A stretch of DNA of 64,000 bases, from NCBI GenBank assembly GCA_016490735.1, contig JAEMWC010000154.1, positions 660,001 through 724,000 on the forward strand, written 5' to 3'. Below, in pieces: positions 43,697 through 58,600 of this stretch. Origin of the DNA: Pachyseris speciosa (Eukaryota; Cnidaria; Anthozoa; Scleractinia; Pachyseridae). How positions within the stretch are numbered: position 1 is the stretch's first letter; the number at the start of each line of letters is the position of its first letter. The position numbers were made by a program, and so were the translations under genes. The notes below the pieces were generated by a model. That model was not told the DNA's origin. It was given only the letters and a program-made list of their open reading frames with translations, and made no database searches.

Positions 43697-46600
43697 CTAT
43701 CAAGAGAACAAAAAACCATCAAGCTCAGTAATAAGGATAATTAAACTGTGGCATCATGCAAGCTTATATTAAACAGTAAATAAATGTAGCTGGTAAAGAA
43801 CGTTACAATGTTTGAGGTTACCTTTCATGGTTTCATTGGCATTCAGTCCATGTGAAACTGGCTAACTGTTAGTCAAGTGCTTTTACACTAAGCAATATTC
43901 TGTGGGTACACTTTGGAGACATATAAATTTTTGCATAAGTGTTTTTATTTATTTAGCACATCATCTACACCCAAGTCTTATTACATGTACATTGCCCAGC
44001 TAACAATGTTTTGGTAGACAAGTACACTGTATTTTAATTTGTAAAATCCCTGACATTTCTCAAGTGTGATTTTTTTTTCATGCTTTTTCCAGGCTTTTTA
44101 TTTGCTGATAGCTAGAGCAGTTTAGTCTTCACCTGATATTTAAATTTTAGGGGTCCAAAAACCAGAGACCCAGGGGTTTCAATATGTATTGAAATAGTTG
44201 TCTGAGCTAACTAAAGTAGGCACGACCTGATGAATTTTTCAATCATTTGAGTGACAATACAGACAAAGTAGGTGGTGGTAAGAGGTAAATTCTGACAAAG
44301 TAGGTGGCTGTTTTTGCCTGTTGCTGGCTTCTAATGAAACCCCTGGAAACCTACTGACTTTCCACTCAGTGAAAAGAGAACCCATTAAAAAAATGTTGCA
44401 AACAAGTGTAATCTTCCAATACGTGTAGCAGAGTGAAATGAAACTTACAGGAGGCCACTTAGGCCTGGGGCTCAGAGACACAGCAGTGGAGACAGTATCA
44501 GCAGCCCAGATGCATATAAGCAGTCGTAAGGTCAACCAAGATGACTAAAATCTCATGTCCCAAAGGGAGGGGGTGCTTATTAGAGAGGGGGGCTTATTAC
44601 AAAAACCGACTTCCAAACAGGGGGCTTAAATAGAGCTTTTACGGTTACATGATATGTGTAAGACCATGCTGGCTGTATGCTCAAGATCTCCTCTAACTCA
44701 GATGATCACGTCATTGGGCAGTGATCATGTAAAGCCATAGAACTGCATGGGGACAGACATTGTAATAGTCAACCCACACGTTGATTGAAAAGAGTAGGGA
44801 AAATAGTTCCCAGTGCTGTGGTCTGACCTCACACACATCCTAGGGTTGAGTGGAGGCTGGGTTATGGGCTGACTACCCATCCCCAAGAGCATCTACTGGC
44901 CACGGAACCTCTAAGGAGGCCCTATGCACCACTTAGCACAGAAGGATTGAGAATATTTGCAGTCTCATGTAGAGCAAGTATCTTTTCTGACATAGTTGCT
45001 TGGCTGATGAATTGAAAAAAGAAAACTTCATATGGATCCCCGAGTCTCCCAAGGAACCAAGAAATCGAAAAGTAAACTGGGTGAAATGCAAAGGATACAA
45101 AATAATCACGAAAAACCAAGTAACCTTCAGTTAGCCAGATTTTCAGGGGGAACAAGAATCGTTTATAAGCTCAGGCAAACCATTCAACCAGCTGCACTAA
45201 GTGGTAAATGCACATGATGATGAGTCTAGGGACGAGTTAATGAAAGGAGAAGAACTTCCTTTTCTCTGTTTTATATATTGTTTTTATATATATACATTAA
45301 TTTATTTTATCTTAGGCTTTTAACATGACGTATTGATCACCAAAAGCCCCTCAGGGGAGTGTTCAATAAAGTTTCGTTCATTCAACAAAGCCAACAAATA
45401 TGGGCAGGCCACAGTCAGGTGATTTAATTGTTGTGTCCATGGTCCAGTTGAAGGGCTGGGGGCATAAACTGCCTATGTATAGTTTTAGGTGTTTTTTTGC
45501 ATACATTATTTCTCGAAAACGAAAAAGAAATCGGTGGAAAAAAATATGGGACAATGTTTTTTAATCAAAATGTAGTTCACATGTAAAAATTTGGACAAAT
45601 CCAAGCGAACTAAAAAAACGGCCGAAAATTCCACATAGGCAGTTTATCCCCAGCCCTTCATGAAGTTAAGCTCATTTGTATGCGTACCATATTAATATTC
45701 ATACGTGAATTATGTGAACATTTGTGAAGAGTAAAACTAAAACTGGACGTGAAATGATTGACGGGTAGAAAGGACAGTTTGATAGTGTGACGTAGACTAT
45801 AAATTTGGTGGTTAAAACATCGATTAACCCATTGACTCCTAGCCGTTTTTACATTTTCGGAGTGATTTTCCACCTATAAACGATGAATAGCAATTCGTGA
45901 CTCTTTATTTGAACTACCAGGGAAAAGTGGTGCTGTCCTAAGGCACTGGAGGCTCAAGGTTTCTGAAAACGTCATTTTGACGTAGTTTTTTTTATCTGTG
46001 AAGCAACAACAATGGCCCAAGTTCCATTTGCTTGCGATTTTTGCTAAGTTTACAGCCATTTTTCATCTTTAGCGGCTACCTGATGAGCATCATTAAGCGT
46101 GACAGTAGCTAAGAGTCCACTTTCTCAAAGAATCGAGCAAGGTGATGTACTTTGTTGTCAAATTTGGCTTGTACGCAATGAACTGGGAATTTGGCCGGTC
46201 AGACACTTAGTACCTTTGGGACTCGACTACTGATGAATTTTTTGACCTACTGCCGCATATTTTGGAATTTGTGAGCACTGCAGATGACCACGAGCAGGAA
46301 ATTTTGGCGGTAGGTCGGAGTGGCTGTAGACTTAGTTTATATGTGAAAGAATTGGGGGAAGGAACGGGCGCTGTCAAAAATTCTCGTTAGTTCCCAGCAT
46401 GCAATGCGCTCAAGATGTTGAAAATGTCGGGAAGGCCCGAATGCACTGGGACAAAAGGCTGTATCTACGTTTGGGAGAAGAATATCAACAAAAAAAGTCA
46501 TTTCTAAGCTAGAAAAAGGACTGAATTTGTTATGATGGTTGAATTTTGGTTTTTAGACGATGATTTCCTTAAAAAATATGAAGGCAAAAAGGGGCATTTT

Positions 46601-49600
46601 TGTCGTTTCTCTTTGACATTAAAAACGGTCAGTTTCGTTCTTGTCCAAACTCAAAAGGCCATATTTGGTAAAAATCGCTATGTTTCTTGCATTTATTGGA
46701 TATCCAAATTTAAAGGACATTCCATTTTGTGCTCACAACTAACAGTTATGGAAATATTCGTGCGATTGGGAAAGTTGCAATGTTTTGAAGCATGGGAGAT
46801 TTTTACGGGCAGTTCTGGGCGGTTCAGTTGCCAATGGGTTAAGCTCATCGGATACGAAACTTACGTGAGTGCTGGAGCTGTGGATCGCTACTTAGTAACT
46901 GCATTATCGGTTTGCCTTCCCGCCTGGTGATCGAAAGACTTCATGAAAAGTCCGGAGATCCGCAAGTTTTTAACGCTTCTGAAAGAATCCAGTTAGCGTT
47001 TTCTCTGTGCTTACCAAATCACGATGAGATATAAGCTTAAGTTGACTGTCGGGTTTTGGAGTACAGAGTAGAAGCTAGGCAGAAAAAGTCTGAAAACAAC
47101 TCTCGTCTCGAAAGCTGCGCGTCGTTGCTAGTCTTGTTCCATTTCTCAAAAGTTGCCGTGCTGAAAGCTTGGAAAGCAAGAGTGGTTTTTGGACTTATAG
47201 GTGAAAAGTGTATGTTGGAAGAGTCTTGTTGTACGCGCTTGGAGTAGACAATGATCCCAGAATTCATTGCGGTCAAACAGGGCGCTGTCTGAAGTCAAAA
47301 ACTCTCGCGGGGGGCGGTGGGTTGGGGCAGATTATTACTTGTTTTCAGTAAAAACCCTACCTTATAAAATGACTTTGAAAACTGTCTAGCTGCTGCACCG
47401 AGGTTTCCATTGTTCACTAATTTTGAAGAGCGCATTTTTTAAACCACTCATGACATGAAATCCCAGCTTGCTTTTACTGTTAGCCGTGAAATAGTTGGTC
47501 GACTTCGGAAACGCTACCGAGAATTCATTCGGCACAAAGTGAAGTCTGCCCGTTTTCGATGAGTATCTTGAACACAATCCATGGAAAAGTTGCATTGGCG
47601 CGCACGGCAAACATTCAAAGCAATATTAAGCAGTACTCCTCGCGATTCGTCTGTGTGAATCAGGTGTACGTAAACAACAGATGATAACGTGAACGATCGC
47701 CGCAGTTATGAACACAACTTAAGCAGTAGTGAAACCAACAAAACAAAAACAAAACAAAACGAAAAAAAAATCCGCTTGTACGGGATTCGAAACCACAACC
47801 TCTGTGAAACCGGTGAATTGCTGTAACATCCGCGCTTGTTGGTTCGTAACATATCCGTGACTGATGAACAAGAGAGAATGAATATTTGGTAAACACGCTG
47901 CCGAATTTTAACGCATAAATCACTTTTGTGTTGATCGCCTCGGTTTTTTTTTTTCTGTGGAGGCTAATAAACTACAGCAAAAAGTATTATCATGCCAGAT
48001 AAACATTTGTGCGCGACTACAGTCATTGTGATGAGACAATCCATCACGCGTGATATAGGGATTGAATTTCATGCAAATTTTTTTACGTTTTGGAGACAAG
48101 TTAATTTCAGAAAAGAGTTAAGTATTTCTGTCAAATTCTTTCACTGCCGTCATTACGTTAATTTTTCTAAGATTTTCATTCCATTGTTTTCCACTTGACG
48201 ATGAAAATGAATCCATCAAAAACGTTTCAACTGACGAAACCACGCGCAAGTTTTAATTTACTATGCAACACAACATTCTGAGTAAACGAAACACGACGGA
48301 AAACAGCGTACTCTTAGGACTCTTAATTTTTGCCCTAGAACATCTGATTAACTCAAAGTTTTGGTGTAGGTCACCAATAGGAGTTGTCTTGGCAAAAAGT
48401 TTCTTCAAGTCAAAACAGCCGTCTTTAATATTTTGTGATTTTTCAGCCATCGGCAAGCTTTTTGCGCACTGATTTAGAATCAACCAAGGTTTTTGTATGC
48501 TAGATTTAAGATGTACGCTGTATTTAAGTCAAACAACCGACTTTAGTGCTGTGTTATATCGGCCAAAGCCTTTCCGAAAGAACTTAGAGTCAACCAAGGC
48601 AACTAGGCACTGTTTTAGACTCGGACAAAGCCTTCAGTTAAGCTGATTTGGACTCAAACAACCGTGCTTTCTCTAACTTTAACGCTAGTGTTAACGTTAA
48701 CATTAACACTAACCCTAACCATGTCCCTAACCCTATCACTAGCCCTAGCCGAAGCTCTAACCCTAATGTTAAGTCCAACCTAAACCCAACAATAATCCTG
48801 AATCTCTTCGGAGTGAGTGCTGTTTTCAGGTCGGACAAAATCTTTGCATGCTGACTTGAGGTTAACCAAGGCCACTGTGTGCTGTTTTTTTTAAGTCAAC
48901 CACGAATATTGTGCACTGTTTTCGTGCCAAGCGAGCTTGTCGAGTGTTATGATTAAGCAAAAACGACACATTGCACATTACGTCTAACTGAACAGAAACG
49001 TTCTGTGTTCTCTTAAATCGGTTACGAGCATTTGGCGCTTAGTCTTTCACTCAAAGAATACCCTTGGGCATTGTTTTCACCCAAGGGTATTCTTTGAGTG
49101 AAAGACTAAGCGCCAAATGCTCGTAACCGATTTAAGAGAACACAGAACGTTTCTGTTCAGTTAGACGTAATGCGCAATGTGTCGTTTTTGCTTAATCATA
49201 ACACTCGACAAGCTCGCTTGGCACGAAAACAGTGCACAATATTCGTGGTTGACTTAAAAAATACAGCACACAGTAGCCTTGGTTAACCTCAGGTCAGCGC
49301 GCAAAGATTTTGTCCGACCTGAAAACAGCACTCACTCTGAAGAGATTCAAGGTTATTGTTGGGTTTAGGTTGGACTTAACATTAGGGTTAGAGCGTCGGC
49401 TAGGGCTAGGGATAGGGCTAGGGACATGGTTAGGGTTAGTGTTAATGTTAATGTCAACGCTAGCATTAAAGCGCGGTTGTTTGAGTCCAAATCAGCTTAA
49501 CTGAAGGCTTCGTCCGAGTCTAAAACAGCGCCTAGTTGCCTTGGTTGACTCTAAGTTCTTTCGGAAAGGCTTTGGCCGATATAACACAGCGCTAAAGTCG

Positions 49601-52600
49601 GTTGTTTGACTTAAATACAGTGTACATCTTAAATCCAGCGTACAAAAACCTTGGTTGATTCTAAATCAGTGCGCAAAAAGCTTGCCGATGGCTGAAAAAT
49701 CACAAAATATTAAAGACGGCTGTTTTGACTTGAAGAAACTTTTTGCCAAGACAACTCCTATTGGTGACCTACACCAAAACTTTGAGTTAATCAGATGTTC
49801 TAGGGCAAAAATTAAGAGTCCTAAGAGTACGCTGTTTTCCGTCGTGTTTCGTTTACTCAGAACGTTGTGGTGTGTAGTAAATTAAAACTTGCGCGTGGTT
49901 TCGTCAGTTGAAATGTTTTTGATGGATTCATTTTCATCGTCAAGTGGAAAACAATGGAATGAAAATCTTAGAAAAATTAACGTAAATGACGACAGTGAAA
50001 GAATTTGACAGAAATACTTAACTCTTTTCTGAAATTAACTTGTCTCCAAAACGTAAAAAAATTTGCATGAAATTCAATCCCTTTATCACGTGTGATGGAT
50101 TGTCTCATCACAATGACTGTAGTCGCACACAAATGTTTATCTTGCGTGATGACACTTTTTGCTTTAGTTTATTAGCCTCCACAGAAGCAAAAAACCGAGG
50201 TGTTTGGAACGAATATTTGTTTTTTTTTTGCGTTACGTTTGTCAATGCTTAACCAGTTTCGTGACATAATCATGTGATATCAATTTACGGGAACACCCCT
50301 TTTTTGACCTAGACTCGCAGTCAGCCATTTTGTGAGATTGTGTAATCGCCACGTGTGAGTGAATAAAATAGTGGAATCTTCAACTCGATGTTGTTGGTAT
50401 TGAGATTTTGACCGTTCCAATTTGTGTGGGAACAATTGTGGTCCTTCGAGTCGGATGTAAACAACAACAGAGCGCAGATTTCACTACAGACGAGTGAACA
50501 GATTTTGACCCTTGGCAATGGCAGCCAGCGCTACAGCACAAGACAAAGTAACAAATGGAGATACGGCCACAGGGAAGGAAAAATCACCCGAAGAAATTGA
50601 CCTTGCTAGTCACGGAAGCGAGAAGGACTCCAAGGAGGAAGACGACTGCTTCGAAACGGGAAGCACAGTGAGTACAAAAATACAGAGCTTACGCAATAAT
50701 AAGAAGTCGGCGAAGACCAGGTTAACAAAGATAAGAAACCAACTAAAGGACCTAGTAGAGAATCACCCGTCAGATGCAGCTATGCCCAGTAAGAATGCGA
50801 TCCGAAGAGCTATAAATAAAGTAAGGTCGGAGGCGAAAGTCATAGAAAAGATCATTGCCAATCTAAAACAAGTTTATGCAACGAGAGGAGAATTTGAAGG
50901 AACAGACACTATCATTGAATCACTAGACAAAAAGCTTGATGAGATTTTGACCTCTGTAGATTTAAGTATTGATACGGCGGAAAATCATCTGCAGCAAAGG
51001 CTAGCGAATGGAGAGGCTGAATCGGTTGTGCCCTCGCTCACAAAAAGCGGTGACACCGCATCCTCGATAGCGTCCATTTCGACCTCGTACGTCAAACAGA
51101 AGCAGCGAGAGGCTAAAGAGGCTAAAGAACGACTGCTCGAAATGGAACAGGAGCAAAGACAAAAGGAAAAAGAGATAGAGAAATTGACTGCCCAACTTCA
51201 GATAACTAAACAGCAAACAGATGAGGCAAGAAAGGTGATAGAATTAAATCAGTCAAGAGCGGAAGCAGCAGAGAGAGCATCCGGTCCACGAGACAGTGAT
51301 CTTGAATGTCACGCAAGAAATCCGTTACCCCCTAGTTGGCAACAGACTGAAGACCCGAATATACCTCGTATGGACTACAGACAACCATTACCAAAAGCCC
51401 CACCCATCAGATTAAAAGGAGTGCCATTGCCCAAATTTTCAGGGGAGGACAAAACGGACTACGAAAGGAAGGCAGCATTCATGTCTGTGGTAGACCTACT
51501 GGATATTCCTGTAGGAGAGAAGATGCTACGATTGCAAAACAGTTTGACAGGCAAAGCCCTAGCACTGGTGAAAGACCTTGGCTTCTCGATGTCTGCATAT
51601 GAAAGAGCAAAGGTCAAGCTCGACAAGAAATACGGGGGAGAAAGGCGTTTACAGATCAAGCATTTAACAACACTGCGTGGCTGGCCGAAGGTTCGACCTC
51701 GCAATCTAGAAGATATGGAAGAATTCCAGGCTGTACTTGAGAGAGTCATGATCGCATTGCAGGACTCTGGACCAGGCAGGGAGTTACAGGGACAGAACTT
51801 GAATCTTACAGCTAAAGAGAAACTAGCCGAAGAGGATGTACAAGCTTACAAACATTGGTTACTAGACCGTTCCCTAGAGGACAACTTTCAAACACTTGTC
51901 GAGTGAGTGGAATTGTGTGTGCAAATTATGGAGGAGTCAAAGGAAGAGACTAGAGGGCTTGTAAAGAAGACAGACAGACAGACGGAAGAACAGAAAAGTG
52001 CCAACAGAAACGAACAAACCCGAGCCAGGGGATTTCATGCAAGATCAAAACCGAGAAATTGTATTGTCAGCACCTGTAAGGAAGACCACCCGCCATGGGT
52101 ATGTAAAGCATTTAAACAAACAACAAAGGAAGGAGCTCATTAGTAATGCTGGATGCTGCTATCGCTGCCTAGCTGCTGGACACCAGAGCAGGGACTGTCC
52201 TAATGCAAGACGATGTGGTGTAGAAGAATGCCAGAGCACCAAGCATAGTAGCTACCTTCATGACAGCTCTCTAGTATGTGCAGTAAACAAGCCTGACAGT
52301 CAATTTCGAGTGGGGACAACACCATTTCAGCCAAGGATGCTCCAGCATTTAGAAACAAGGTCCGAAGTACAAAACAGCAGCCAAATGCCAGCAACTTCCC
52401 ACCCGCGAGAGCAGACATACAAAACAAGCCACGTCGAGCATGTTTCACTAATGATCCTACCAGCCCTCATCACCAACGGCAAGAAGCACCTTAACCCATT
52501 GGCACCCGTGCCGGCCAAAACTGGCCGTAAAAAACTCCCATGCTTCAAAACATTGCAACTTTCTCAATCGCATGAATATTGCCTTAACTGTTAGTTGAGA

Positions 52601-55600
52601 GCACGAAATGGAATGCCCTTTAAATTTGGATATCCAATTTAAATGTAAGAAACGTAGCGATTTTGACCAAATATGGCCTTTTGAGTTTGGACAAGAACGA
52701 ACCTGACTGTTTTTAACGTCAAAGAGAAACGACAAAAATGCCCCTTTTTGCCTTCATGTTTTTTAAGGAAATCATTGCCGAAAAACCAAACTTCGACCAT
52801 CATAACGAAATTCAGTCCTTTTTCTAGCTCAAAAATGACTTTTTTATTGATATTCTTCTCCCGAGCGTAGATACAGCCTTTTGTTCCAGTGCATTCGGGC
52901 CTTTCCGTCATTTTCAACATCTAGACCACATTGCATGCTGGGAAATGACGAGAATTTTTGACAGCACCCGTTCCTTCTCCCAATTCTTTCACATATAAAC
53001 AGTACTAAGTCTACAGCCACTCCGACCTACTGCCAAAAATTCCTGCTTGTGGTCATCTTCAGTACTCAGAAATTCCAAAATATGTGGCGGTAGGTCGAGA
53101 AATTCATCAATAGTCGAGTCCCAAAGGTACTAAGTGTTCGAGAGGCCAAATTCCCAGTTCGTCGAGTAACAAGCCAAATTCAACAACAAAGTACATCACC
53201 TTGCTCGATTCTTTGAGAAAGTGGACTCTTAGCTACCGTCACGCTTAATGATTCTCATCAGGTAGCTTTTTTTTTTTTTTTTTTAAACAATTTTTATTTG
53301 CTTTACATGACACAATATTTAACAATACTACATATATAGATTACTTACAGTAATTACATTACAATGATTACAATTACCTACAAACTCACACACACACACA
53401 CACACAAGCGTGCATACAAACTAGAAATAAGACAGTATTGCTTATGTGTTGTTTACCCGAAAGTACCATATCGCGTATATTAATTACTACAGGCATCGCT
53501 ACAAAGGGAAAACTAACTGCTAGAATGTGCTTACGCGAGACTTAAGCTATTAATATATTTTCTCCATTTAAGAATATGACTAGGCTCTTTGTTGTTCAAT
53601 TTAGCAATCTGTGATTCTAATTGATAGACGTAGGTTAACTTGGTACAGAACACCCTCAAGGATGGTCGAACAGTATTTCTACGACAGTCATAAATATATT
53701 GTTTAGCTGTAATTAATAACTGATTGAGTATTAAAAAGTCATCTTCCCTATCCCAAATTCCAAAAAGCTTATCCGTTTGAGAGAGTTCTTCTAAGATTAT
53801 ATCCATATTTTTACACCAACAAATAAACTCCAGCCAGAAACTCTGGGTAAAAGAACATGAAATAAATAAATGCTCAAGGGACTCGCTCTCTGCATGACAG
53901 AATGAACATAAAGGTGAGGCTATTAAACCAATTTTATGAAGAAAGGAATTCGTTGTCAAGTATCTGTTTAGAATTTTATACTGGAATTCCCTTGATTTTG
54001 TGTCAAGTACCACTTTAAAAGGTAAATTATATATTTCTTGCCAATCTAGGTATACACTAGAGTAATGTTCGGTGAATTTTGACTGCGCAGTTGGGGTGGT
54101 TTCATACTTAGATCGTATTACACCATAAATGTTTTTAGAAATCAGTTTATCAAGCCGCACTTGTTTGTTCTTTAACCAAAGCTTGATGAAATCGTTGAGG
54201 ACAAAAGCGTTTCCACCTTTGTTTCCACAGGACCTCAAAGAATTCTGCCATTGCACCGGTAACGCATCGAGAATTTGCCTCAAATAAAAAACTTCCATAG
54301 GAGTGAAGCCCAACCTATATGGATTTCCCTTGACAATAAAATCATTATGATCACTTATGAGATCTTCAAGCGTGATTATTCCCTTTTCGAAAAGAGCATG
54401 GTGAAAAATTGACTTTCCATCAATGCAGATGTGTTTGTTGTTCCAAACAATTATGTTGGCTCTAGTGTTGTTATCCAAAATTTCAATATTTCCGGCCCCG
54501 GCTACAGAATACTCGGAGAGAAATTGAAAACATTCCTCGTAAAATTTTGGTAGTTTAATTGAAAGTTTTTTAATATCATATCCACACCCTAAAAGTAATT
54601 TCCCTCCTACAGGTTTTAAATAATGCAAGAGGATTGTTTTCCAACTGTTTGGTTGAGCGTCAGCAAGTTTTTTACAACACATGATTCGCTGTGTTTTAAT
54701 GATTGATTCCAAGTGTGGTGCTTTTAGTCCACCATTTTCCACATCACTTATAAGGGTTGAGCGTTTAACTTTATATCTTTTCCTTTCCAAATAAAATTAA
54801 AAATAATTTTATTTGCTTCTTTAATTATGTCTTTATGTATACATACTAAACCAGCTCTATACATAAAGATTGGTAGCCGCTAAAGATGAAAAATGGCTGT
54901 AAATTTAGCAGAAATCGCAAGCAAACCGAACTTGGGCCATTGTTGTTGCTTCACGGATAAAAAATAGCTACGTCAAAATGACGTTTTCAGAAACCTTGAG
55001 CCTCCAGTGCCTTAGGACAGCATTACTTTTCCCTGGTAGTTCAAATAAAGAGTCCCGAATTACTATTCATCGTTTATAGGTGGAAAATCGCTCCGAAAAT
55101 GTGAAAACAGCCGGTAGTCAATGGGTTAAGGTTAATGTCATGTTGGATCCATGTTCAACAAGCTCTTATATCTCAGATGACGCTGCCGAAGAGTTGGAAT
55201 TGCAGGGAGAAGCAATAAATCTAAAGATTGCAGGAACAGCCGGAACAGAAATCACCACACGATCTCGCCAAGTGGATCTGTCCGTCTTAAACCTGGACGG
55301 CTCGTTCTCAGGATATCTCCAAGCTCACGTCCTTAATAACATTACCGGTGACACTCCAGCCATCCCTTGGTCTGAAGTGAAGGAACGATAGCCCCATTTG
55401 TGTTCAGTATCCTTTCCAAGTGTGTCAAGGCAACGCCAAATCGACATCATGATAGGCAGTGACCACCCGGTGTTCCATCACGTGTTACAAGAAATCTGTG
55501 GTAGCCAACCAAATGATCCTGTTGCACGTTTGACTAATCTGGGCTGGGTGTGCTTTGGCCCCACCTTGGTGGAAGAGTTTCGTCGCGATTCCCAGTCGCA

Positions 55601-58600
55601 TTTTACGTGAACTTATCGCAGCAGCCACATTTACAAGCAGCCAGCACCAGACGACATATTCTATGCTCCTTTTGGGAACTTGAATCCCTTGGAATCAAGG
55701 ACGACGTTGAACAACCCATGACCACCGAAGAAGTCGCTGCAGTTAAACAAGCAGCAGAAACACTAGAATTCAAGAATGGTCGATACAAGATTGGAATCCC
55801 CTGGAAAGACGGCGAGCCAAAATTAGCTGACAATTATGACATAGCACTGATGCGACTTAAAAGCCAAGAGAAGTCCCTAAAAAGAAAAGATTTGGACATA
55901 GCGAACGTGTACTGTCAAGTCTTCGAAGATTACCTGAAGAAGGGCTACATACAGAAACTCACCAAATCCCAAGATAAAGAGCAGTGGTTTCTCCCTCATT
56001 TTCCTGTGGTTAGGGAGGACAAAGTTACAACTAAAGTACGAGTCGTCTTTGATGCCACAGTAAAGCACAACGGGAAAAGTTTGAACGACACAATACGACC
56101 AGGGCCAAAACTCCAGAGAGAATTGGTAGATGTGTTGACACGCTTTCGCCGATCCCCTGTATCCCTATCGGGGGGTATTTCTGAGATGTTTCTGCAAGTG
56201 GAGCTGGCAGAAAGAGACTGCCAGTATCACCGGTTCCTTTGGCACGATCTGGACACTTCAAGACAGCCAGATGTTTATGAATTTCAAAGATTGCCTTTTG
56301 GTAATACTGCCTCGTCGTTCCTCTCTCAATACGTCCTTCATAGTCATGCTCAAGCACATGCCTTAGACTTCCCGGAAGCAGCCAATTCCGTTGATAACTT
56401 GATGTACGTGGATGACCTGCTAGACTCGTGTGAAACAGTCAAAAGTGCTCAGCAGCTACAGTGCCAACTAACCGGTCTGTTGGACAAAGCTGGCTTCAAG
56501 TTACGAAAATGGTCCTCAAATGAGCCCGCCGTTATCGAAGATATCCCCGCTGAAAACCAGCTACCTGCACTGGAGATTTCTGATGAGAGAGTGCCTAGAA
56601 TTAAGACCCTAGGAGTCACGTGGGAAGCTCAGAGGGACGTTTTCACCTTTCAAGTCAAATTGCCCGACGTAAGCAAGGAACCTACAAAGTGGAATGTTCT
56701 GAGTACCATAGCAGCCCTATACAACCCACTTCAGTTCCTAGCACCCTTCACAGTTAAGGCGAAGATCCTCATGCAAGAGATTTGGATGGCCGGTATTGAC
56801 TGGGATGACATTCTACCAGATGATTTAAAGACAAAGTGGGAGAAGTGGGTATCGGAGCTTCCAGAGCTGTCACGGCTTGCCATTCCTCGTAGTTTACGCC
56901 TACCTTACCCAGAGAAAGTTGAGGCATCTTCTCAGATGCCTCCAAAGATGCGTACGTGTCTGTTGCCTATTTGGTGTGCCAGTACTCAGACAATGCTCCG
57001 TCATCATACCTTGTCGCGTCAAAGTGCCGTGTGGCTCCAGTTAAAGCGATGACGATTCCCCGACTAGAGTTGATGGGAGCAGTCCTTTCAAGTCGTTTAG
57101 CTCAGAACATTCTCAAAGTACTAACTGTGGACAGAGTGGTCTTCTGGACTGATTCAGAAAATGTCTGGCATTGGGTGCGTAATCAAAGCCGCGAATTTAA
57201 GCCATTCGTGGCTAACCGGATTGGAGAAATCCAGCGTACGACAAATCCTGAACAGTGGCGACACATACCAGGTCCAATGAACCCGGCAGACTTACCCACG
57301 AGAGGCCTATCTGCTGCAGACTTAGCTCAAAGCAGGCCTTGGATGGAAGGCCCAGCATTCCTGAAACATGACGAATCAACCTGGCCAGCAGCACAGCCCT
57401 TAGCAGAGACGAGAAAGGACAATGATGGTGAAAGACGAGCGACGAGCAGGACACATATGACTAATAACCTTGCAAATGCAGTGATTGACCCAAGCCAGTT
57501 CTCAAGCCTTAGTCATCTCGTTCGCGTCACAGGTTGGATACAGCGTTTTATTGCCAACTGCAAAGCTCCGAAAGAGACAAGAAAGAAGGACCGAGTGCTC
57601 ACATCAACTGAAAGATCTTCAGCTGAAACATTTTGGGTCAAGCAAGCTCAAGCTGAAGCCTTCCCCAATGGAGAAAGAGAAGAATCACTGTCCCGACTCA
57701 ACCCTAAGAACAATGGTGACGGTTTACTTCGAGTTGACGGCCGTCTGCGCTATGCAAATGACCTACCATACAATACACGACACCCAATTCTTCTTCCAAA
57801 GAAACATCCTGTGACACGGCTCATTGTCATCGACGTACACGAAAGATTAGGCCATGGTACCGGAGTAGAGCATGTTCTGACGGAATTACGGACCCGTTTC
57901 TGGATCGTTAAAGGAAGACGTGTGGTGAAAAACCTTATCGAGGCTTGTCCAGAATGTCGACGCCGTTTCTATGTAAAACGAGGCAATCAGATGATGGTCC
58001 CCTACCCAGGTCCACGTTGCAACCGTCTCTCAGAGCCTTTGAAAGAGTTGGAGTTGATTTTGGTGGTCCATACTTCACAAAGCAAGGTCGTGGCAAGACC
58101 AAAGCAAAACGCTACTTGTGTCTCTTCACGTGCCTAGCAACACATGCAGTGCATTTGGAGATGGCATACTCATTGGACACCAGCTCGTTTATTAATGCGT
58201 TTACTCGGATGACTTCATGGAGGGGGATGCCCACCTACATTACATGTATCTCTGACAATGGAACTAACTTCGTGGGAGCAGAGCGTGAATTGCGAGAGTT
58301 GGTCAAGGCTCTCGACCATGACCGTATTACAAACGACACCAACAAGTATCACCAAATTGACTGGAAGTTTAATCCTCCATCAGCCCCTCATTTTGGTGGC
58401 GTCTTTGAAGCGATGATTTGGAGTGCAAAGAAAGCGATTAAAGCAATTCTTGGTGATGCGGATGTTTCCGATGAGGAGCTGCACACAGCCATTTGTGGAG
58501 CAGAACGCCTGCTGAATTCCAGACCCATAACCTACATAAGCTCAGACCCTGACGACCTTTCTCCACTGACTCCACGTCACTTTTCCGATGAGGAGCTGCA

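Larger units (their letters stand above)
45530..49068 (+). repeat. Left arm of a giant palindrome
   Basis: Pairs with 49080-61838 in inverse orientation. After removing the piggyBac-type MITE (45828-46838 plus one TTAA) the arm is about 2.52 kb. Matching landmarks include CTCAAAGAATACCCTTGGG next to the centre, GAACAGAAACGTTCTG, ATTAGCCTCCACAG and CTTCATGAAGTTAAGCTC at the outer end. No convincing coding region. Confidence 0.9.
52495..55125. mobile_element. piggyBac-type MITE, copy B, inside BEL and itself invaded
   Basis: Flanked by TTAA (52491-52494, 55126-55129). It begins CCCATTGGCA and ends AGTCAATGGG; it is copy A reversed. Subtracting the LINE (53267-54871 plus 6-bp duplication) leaves about 1.02 kb, the size of copy A. 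It separates the BEL zinc-knuckle and protease regions. Confidence 0.88.

Noticed and set aside
46532..46930. A 132-codon frame, partly repeated at 52639-52920
   Set aside because: Both lie in copies of the same TTAA-flanked MITE; no transposase motifs and both are disrupted differently.
48253..48483. A 76-codon frame that also appears at 49655-49885 with nearly the same peptide
   Set aside because: The likeness follows from the palindrome as a whole, not from protein-level constraint; no domain recognised.
49375..49445. True telomere
   Set aside because: Too short, degenerate, and flanked on both sides by unique gene-bearing sequence.
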